Source of the DNA: Mnemiopsis leidyi
Taxonomy: Eukaryota; Ctenophora; Tentaculata; Lobata; Bolinopsidae
Direction: 5' to 3'
DNA: 21,890 nucleotides
NCBI GenBank assembly: GCA_000226015.1
Contig: JH152724.1
Coordinates: 111,329-133,218 of the forward strand
The notes under the pieces were generated by a model that searched no databases, was not told the DNA's origin, and worked only from the letters and a program-made list of their open reading frames with translations. The position numbers and the translations under genes were made by a program. Position 1 is the stretch's first letter; every line of letters begins with the position of its first letter. Shown piece after piece: positions 18,730 to 21,890 of the stretch.

Positions 18730-21558
18730 CTAGGAAAGAATCTGTTAGAACTAAAGTCATCAATATTCATCAACTACTTCTCGTTATCTCAACCACGTAG
18801 GCAGCGACCAACTTTCGGTTACAAAACATATTCACAAAATATAATGAGATAATAACAGGACACCGATAAACTGTAGCATGTAGAAACACTAGAAATCAAT
18901 TAAACTGAATATTGGGGCGTCAATAGAATTGTGAACTGTAAACAGTGAACTGTAAATTCAGGCTAGCGATTGTGGGACCACCATCACATCGACCCCACCA
19001 CTTACGAGAAAGGTCCGGTCAGAGGGAGGTTGTCAACGTTGAACATCATCCTCCTTCCCAGAGTAACATACTTCCCACTCTTTGCAGTCACGTCTCCAAC
19101 ACTGAACATGTGGGGGAACTCTCCTGATTTTACAGGCTCCTGGGGGAGAGATATATCACACAGGGCTCAAGGTTTTTATATAGAAGCAGGATAGGTATGG
19201 TATGTACTATATTCTTGTCCTATTTCAGTGATGGAACTCGAAAGAGGGTGTTCTTCGAACTCGGTGTTTATGAATATGACTATAGCATAAGGTATGTCAG
19301 CATGATCTGTTTTGTAACGAATTAGACACAGTTCTGTAATATTCATATGTTAAAGTTGTTTAAATTTACGAATGATGTTTGTTGCCTGTCACCTGACAAT
19401 AAACTTTCAGCCAGATGACAGGTGTTATACCAGTATCTTATAACAGTTTATAACTTGTTACAAAAAGGTGCTTATAGTCCTATTCATAACAAATATGTCC
19501 TATTCCAGTGTTTAACTTCACGCTCATGAAATGTCAACGGGCGATGCGCGTCTAGAATTTCTTCAGGCCAGAAATGCGTGACAGCGCGTGATGGCCGCGA
19601 CAGTAGGTTATCAACCTACAAATGAAATGTTACATCTACACCATGCTATAAATGGGAAGATTGAAATATTTTACTCACAGAGGAAGATATGGCAAAGGGA
19701 TTGTAAAGATCGTCCTTGGGTCGAATAAAACCGTTGGGGAAATCTGTACAGCTGAAAATAGTGCACGGATAAAAATATATCACAAGATTTGGGAGTTTAG
19801 TCACCAGAACGACAGGACGTCAATCAAGCTGGCGATGGTTAAAGCCTGATAAATCTGTGTTACATTGAGGAATATCAAACCTGCTATATTTAGTGATATA
19901 GATTCTGTGAGTGTCAGTGAGCATTCTGGGGTGGTGCCAGTGTCCCAAGTTTATCTCTAGGTTAGTGGGATAGTAGTAGCTTCCTCCAGGGGTTGACACG
20001 GAAACTTGTCTCTGAAATGAAGAATGGAGAAGTGCGCTGCAAAGATTCGCCGACTCGCTTTTGTCGGATTTGATAGTTTGTTTGAAAATTATTTCTCTGT
20101 TTTCGACATAAAAATCCAACAAGAAAGACTTGAATCGTATCAGGTATCAATCTGAATTGATTATAACATTTTTTAAATTAAAAAAAAAGAGTTGAAAAAA
20201 ACTTGAAAAGACGTCACTTACAAATTTGATGTCCCCGTAGACATGACCGTGGGAGGGCTGGTTGTAGAACGCAGCGTAGAGCCACTTTTCTGACTGTCCG
20301 ATCTCCGCGTCAAGAACAGGGTTCATGTTGGCACAGTTGTACGGTTCGTCCTTATTGCCGTATCCAAGTCGTAAAGAACTAAGGGAGTATAATAATCGTT
20401 AAGAAATTGATAAATTGTGTGTTGCAGTAACACTTGCAACCACAACTGTCGTTCACTCAGGTCTGATTGCCAACGACTGTTCAAAAGTAATTCCAAGTTG
20501 GGGACGTGACGTGAGATAATGGTTCAGGCAGTCTACAAGAAGCCCAACTGGTCCGCGGACCACTTCACCTAAATCAATAGTTTCAGCAAGCACTTTCATA
20601 ACAATCTGACTCAATCATACGGTACTACGGTAGGATTGCAGGATGACAGAACTAGCAGGCATCATCTACGAAATAAATTGTAGAGCTAAACATGTTGTGG
20701 TACACAGCCATTTTCGTTTTCGATATGAGCCACTCACTGCACAAGGAAATCCATCGGATTACAGATTCGGACGAGAATGCAAGGGATTTCCTCGTTCGAC
20801 GTGGTTTTCTGAAGTCCTCAATGTCCTGTCCTGGCTGCTCTTCTGATATGAACCTAGCACCTGCCGTTAATCCGATCTATCGGGGTCAAGCGTTCTCCAG
20901 GCGATTACTCAAATATCAGATCATTTTAGGGATAGTTAGGGATCAGTTTGTTTCAGCCCCTTGTCAACAAGATATTCGTTGTACAGCAGCGCGCACCCTC
21001 CCGCTTCGAATGAGGTTCGGACAAAGTCAGACAAGATATTCGCCACCTATGAACTGATCTGCGGACCACTCAATCACTGGAAAGTGGTCCACGGACCACT
21101 CGACTGATGGTTTGCGGACCAGTCGGGCTTCTTGTAGACAGCCATGGTTCACACTCTCCCACTCACCTGTACATGGGCGTGTAGGCAGGACTGAAGAAGT
21201 CAAACTGGTTTGTGTTTAGACTCTGACTGACAACCTTGGAGTTTCCTTTCAGCATCTCGTCTATCGCGCTGAGGTTACCACTGGGGGCCGCGTCTGAATG
21301 ATTTAGAGATAAGTATCGTAGGTTGGATATGTACATTGTACAATGTACAATGAACGTACGTATATGCACTTTAAGTTTCAACATCAGGATTGGCATTTAA
21401 ATTAGAAAAGTTTGAAAATTGAAATAGTGTACGTATCGTTGATTTGATTTCGGACATTTCCCATCGACTCACCACCAGTAAGGTCCATAGATTTAGCGTT
21501 GTTGAAGTTGAGTACTTTTCCTAGGACATCGTCGCTACAGGCCAGGTATGGGTAACCG
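18579..21558 (-). CDS. Degenerate SOD-repeat (CSRP/Rsod-like) protein with GPI signal, 3' seven exons; 5' end outside window
   Basis: Join (transcript order): 21558-21473, 21293-21167, 20378-20222, 20011-19881, 19751-19679, 19139-19006, 18729-18579. This gives 285 residues (numbered from the first visible codon) with all phases matching. Residues about 55-90 look like the end of one Cu/Zn-SOD-type domain, with NCANM where SODs have the second disulfide Cys. Residues about 103-258 make a whole second domain: strand HVYGDIKFRQ, Cys168, an NP motif (184-185), SVGDVTAKSG, LPLTGPFSILGKAVII, and Cys255 in GCTVI. Cys168 and Cys255 match the conserved SOD disulfide. The final residues, VSLTVSIVTVLSTLLFSLW after a small-residue NGG, form a typical GPI-attachment signal. 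Copper-only SOD-repeat proteins of animals share tandem SOD domains and GPI anchoring. Here the copper-histidine positions and the active-site Arg appear replaced, so dismutase activity is unlikely. Family assignment comes from alignment by eye. Confidence 0.72.
19006..19139 (-). CDS. SOD-repeat protein exon (GDVTA block)
   Basis: Reads EPVKSGEFPHMFSVGDVTAK, SGKYVTLGRRMMFN, and VDNLPLTGPF. This matches the SOD order H.GD(L/V)..VTA..G....D..(I/L)(S/P)L.GP. Acceptor CTCCCCCAG, donor TC|GTAAGT. Confidence 0.8.
19229..19291 (+). other. Exon-like 63-nt segment opposite the SOD-repeat gene (speculative)
   Basis: TTGTCCTATTTCAG before it and AAG|GTATGT after it are good plus-strand splice signals. 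The frame reads DGTRKRVFFELGVYEYDYSI. It lies in a minus-strand intron. A nested gene, a decayed exon, or chance. Confidence 0.2.
19679..19751 (-). CDS. SOD-repeat protein exon (Cys and NP motif)
   Basis: Reads CTDFPNGFIRPKDDLYNPFA and ISSS. The acceptor TTTTCAG at 19752-19753 gives the Cys that pairs in the SOD disulfide. A second acceptor 10 nt inside (CTGTACAG) would drop it. SODs have HFNP here; this protein has LYNP. Donor TCT|GTGAGT. Confidence 0.65.
19881..20011 (-). CDS. SOD-repeat protein exon (HxH ligand region lost)
   Basis: Starts RQVSVSTPGGSYYYPTNLEI and ends LTDTHRIYITKYS. The position of the SOD YHVHEY motif reads IYITKY, so both copper histidines are absent. Acceptor TCATTTCAG. 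The donor AG|GTTTGA is weak. An alternative donor (T|GTAACA, about 13 nt further) would pair with another acceptor of the next exon. Confidence 0.65.
20222..20378 (-). CDS. SOD-repeat protein exon (domain junction)
   Basis: Reads SLRLGYGNKDEPYNCANMNP, then WLYAAFYNQPSHGHVYGDIK and F. The first half resembles the end of one SOD domain (VVIH..G.RWxCAN, with His replaced by Gly and Arg by Pro). The second half resembles strand 1-2 of the next domain (G.VYG.I.FRQ). Acceptor CTCCCTTAG, donor TTT|GTAAGT. Confidence 0.75.
20527..21143 (+). mobile_element. 617-bp DNA transposon, probably Merlin family, with 8-bp target duplications
   Basis: The terminal inverted repeat begins GGC(A/T)GTCTACAAGAAGCCC and continues (A/G)ACTGGTCCGC, about 30 bp with two mismatches. 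The host duplication ATGGTTCA flanks it exactly (20519-20526 and 21144-21151). Several GCGGACCACT/AGTGGTCC words near the ends look like transposase-binding repeats. It sits in the intron between SOD-repeat exons at 21167 and 20378. Confidence 0.85.
20692..21057 (+). pseudogene. Truncated transposase fragment (N-terminal zinc ribbon, Merlin/IS1016-like)
   Basis: Frame inside the 617-bp element. Residues about 24-56 read TDSDENARDFLVRRGFLKSS and then MSCPGCSSDMNL. The helix-plus-CPxC pattern resembles the zinc-ribbon start of Merlin/IS1016-type transposases. What follows does not show the expected second Cys pair or the DDE catalytic core, and the element is too short to hold it. A non-functional relic whose element would need a transposase from elsewhere. 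Confidence 0.5.
21167..21293 (-). CDS. SOD-repeat protein exon
   Basis: Reads AAPSGNLSAIDEMLKGN and later NQFDFFSPAYTPMY. Acceptor AATCATTCAG, donor AG|GTGAGT. The SPAYTPMYSS join to the next exon sits where SOD repeats have the LPLxGPxS loop. Confidence 0.7.
21330..21349. repeat. 20-bp perfect palindrome
   Basis: TGTACATTGTACAATGTACA, located upstream of the acceptor of exon 21293-21167. Confidence 0.85.
21473..21558 (-). CDS. SOD-repeat protein, first visible exon
   Basis: Reads GYPYLACSDDVLGKVLNFNN then AKSMDLTG. Acceptor CTTTTCAG, donor G|GTGAGT. It starts with the third base of a codon and ends with one base, so it is internal and at least one further exon lies beyond the window. It probably belongs to the preceding SOD-like domain, but on its own it is too diverged to prove that. 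Confidence 0.65.
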
Positions 21559-21732
21559 CTGAAAAGATAAACATATAACCGCTGAAAAAGATTGATATAT
21601 AAGGAGTGAATTTCGGAGGTCGGGGAAGGGGTTTATAACAATCATAGAAAGTTGGCATAATACGTCCTCTTGATCCAATAAGGTATAGCTGCATGGGATA
21701 GAGATTCAAGAAAAAAGAAACTATAAGTTACA

Positions 21733-21890
21733 GGATAATGACAGTATAAGTAACAGGATGATACGACGGGGTTGACAAGAACTAAACAGGATGATAACGG
21801 GGTTGACAAGAACTAAACAGGATGATAACGGGGTTGACAAGAACTAAACAGGATGATAACGGGGTGACAAGAACTAAACAGGAATGATAA
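21733..21890. repeat. 31-bp minisatellite at the window edge
   Basis: Units of ACAGGATGATAACGGGGTTG plus ACAAGAACTAA repeat at 31, 31 and 30 bp, preceded by degenerate copies from about 21733. It runs off the right end, inside or upstream of the SOD-repeat gene. Confidence 0.9.

Noticed and set aside
21521..21709. Minus-strand ORF upstream of the first visible SOD-repeat exon
   Set aside because: It runs through the CTTTTCAG acceptor at 21559-21560 and is in a different frame from the exon; mostly intron.

Overview
The window is nuclear DNA from an animal, most likely an invertebrate. It is AT-rich and has short spliced exons with GT-AG introns, a fused APS kinase/ATP sulfurylase gene of the animal type, micro- and minisatellites and several DNA-transposon relics. 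There is no bacterial operon structure. I cannot fix the phylum from sequence alone.

Layout. Positions 1-5.4 kb hold no secure gene. They contain an AGAC microsatellite, short duplications, a 377-bp inverted-repeat (MITE-like) element, a perfect 17-bp-stem hairpin, and a weak phase-consistent candidate for a small plus-strand gene (1292-3430). From 15416 down to 5740 on the minus strand lies a complete 12-exon PAPS synthase gene. All splice phases join, giving a 625-residue protein with intact APS-kinase and ATP-sulfurylase motifs. Its 4.2-kb intron 4 carries a roughly 940-bp minisatellite with a 21-bp unit. Upstream of the PAPSS start is a group of CACGTG E-boxes. At 16975-17304 (minus) is a short ORF with two predicted membrane segments and a downstream AATAAA; its family is unknown. 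A Helitron-like 3' end lies at 18080-18113.

From 21558 down to 18579 (minus) are the last seven coding exons of a second gene, whose 5' part lies beyond the window. Read together they give 285 residues: the end of one and the whole of a second superoxide-dismutase-like domain, then a hydrophobic tail typical of GPI anchoring. The closest architecture I know is the animal copper-only SOD-repeat proteins (CSRP, Drosophila Rsod). Here every copper-ligand position I can align is substituted, so this is probably a non-enzymatic SOD-fold protein. One of its introns contains a 617-bp transposon with 8-bp target duplications and a transposase zinc-ribbon remnant resembling Merlin elements.

PAPSS makes the universal sulfate donor in cytosol or nucleus. 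The SOD-like protein is predicted to be at the cell surface. I see no functional link beyond adjacency and shared orientation.
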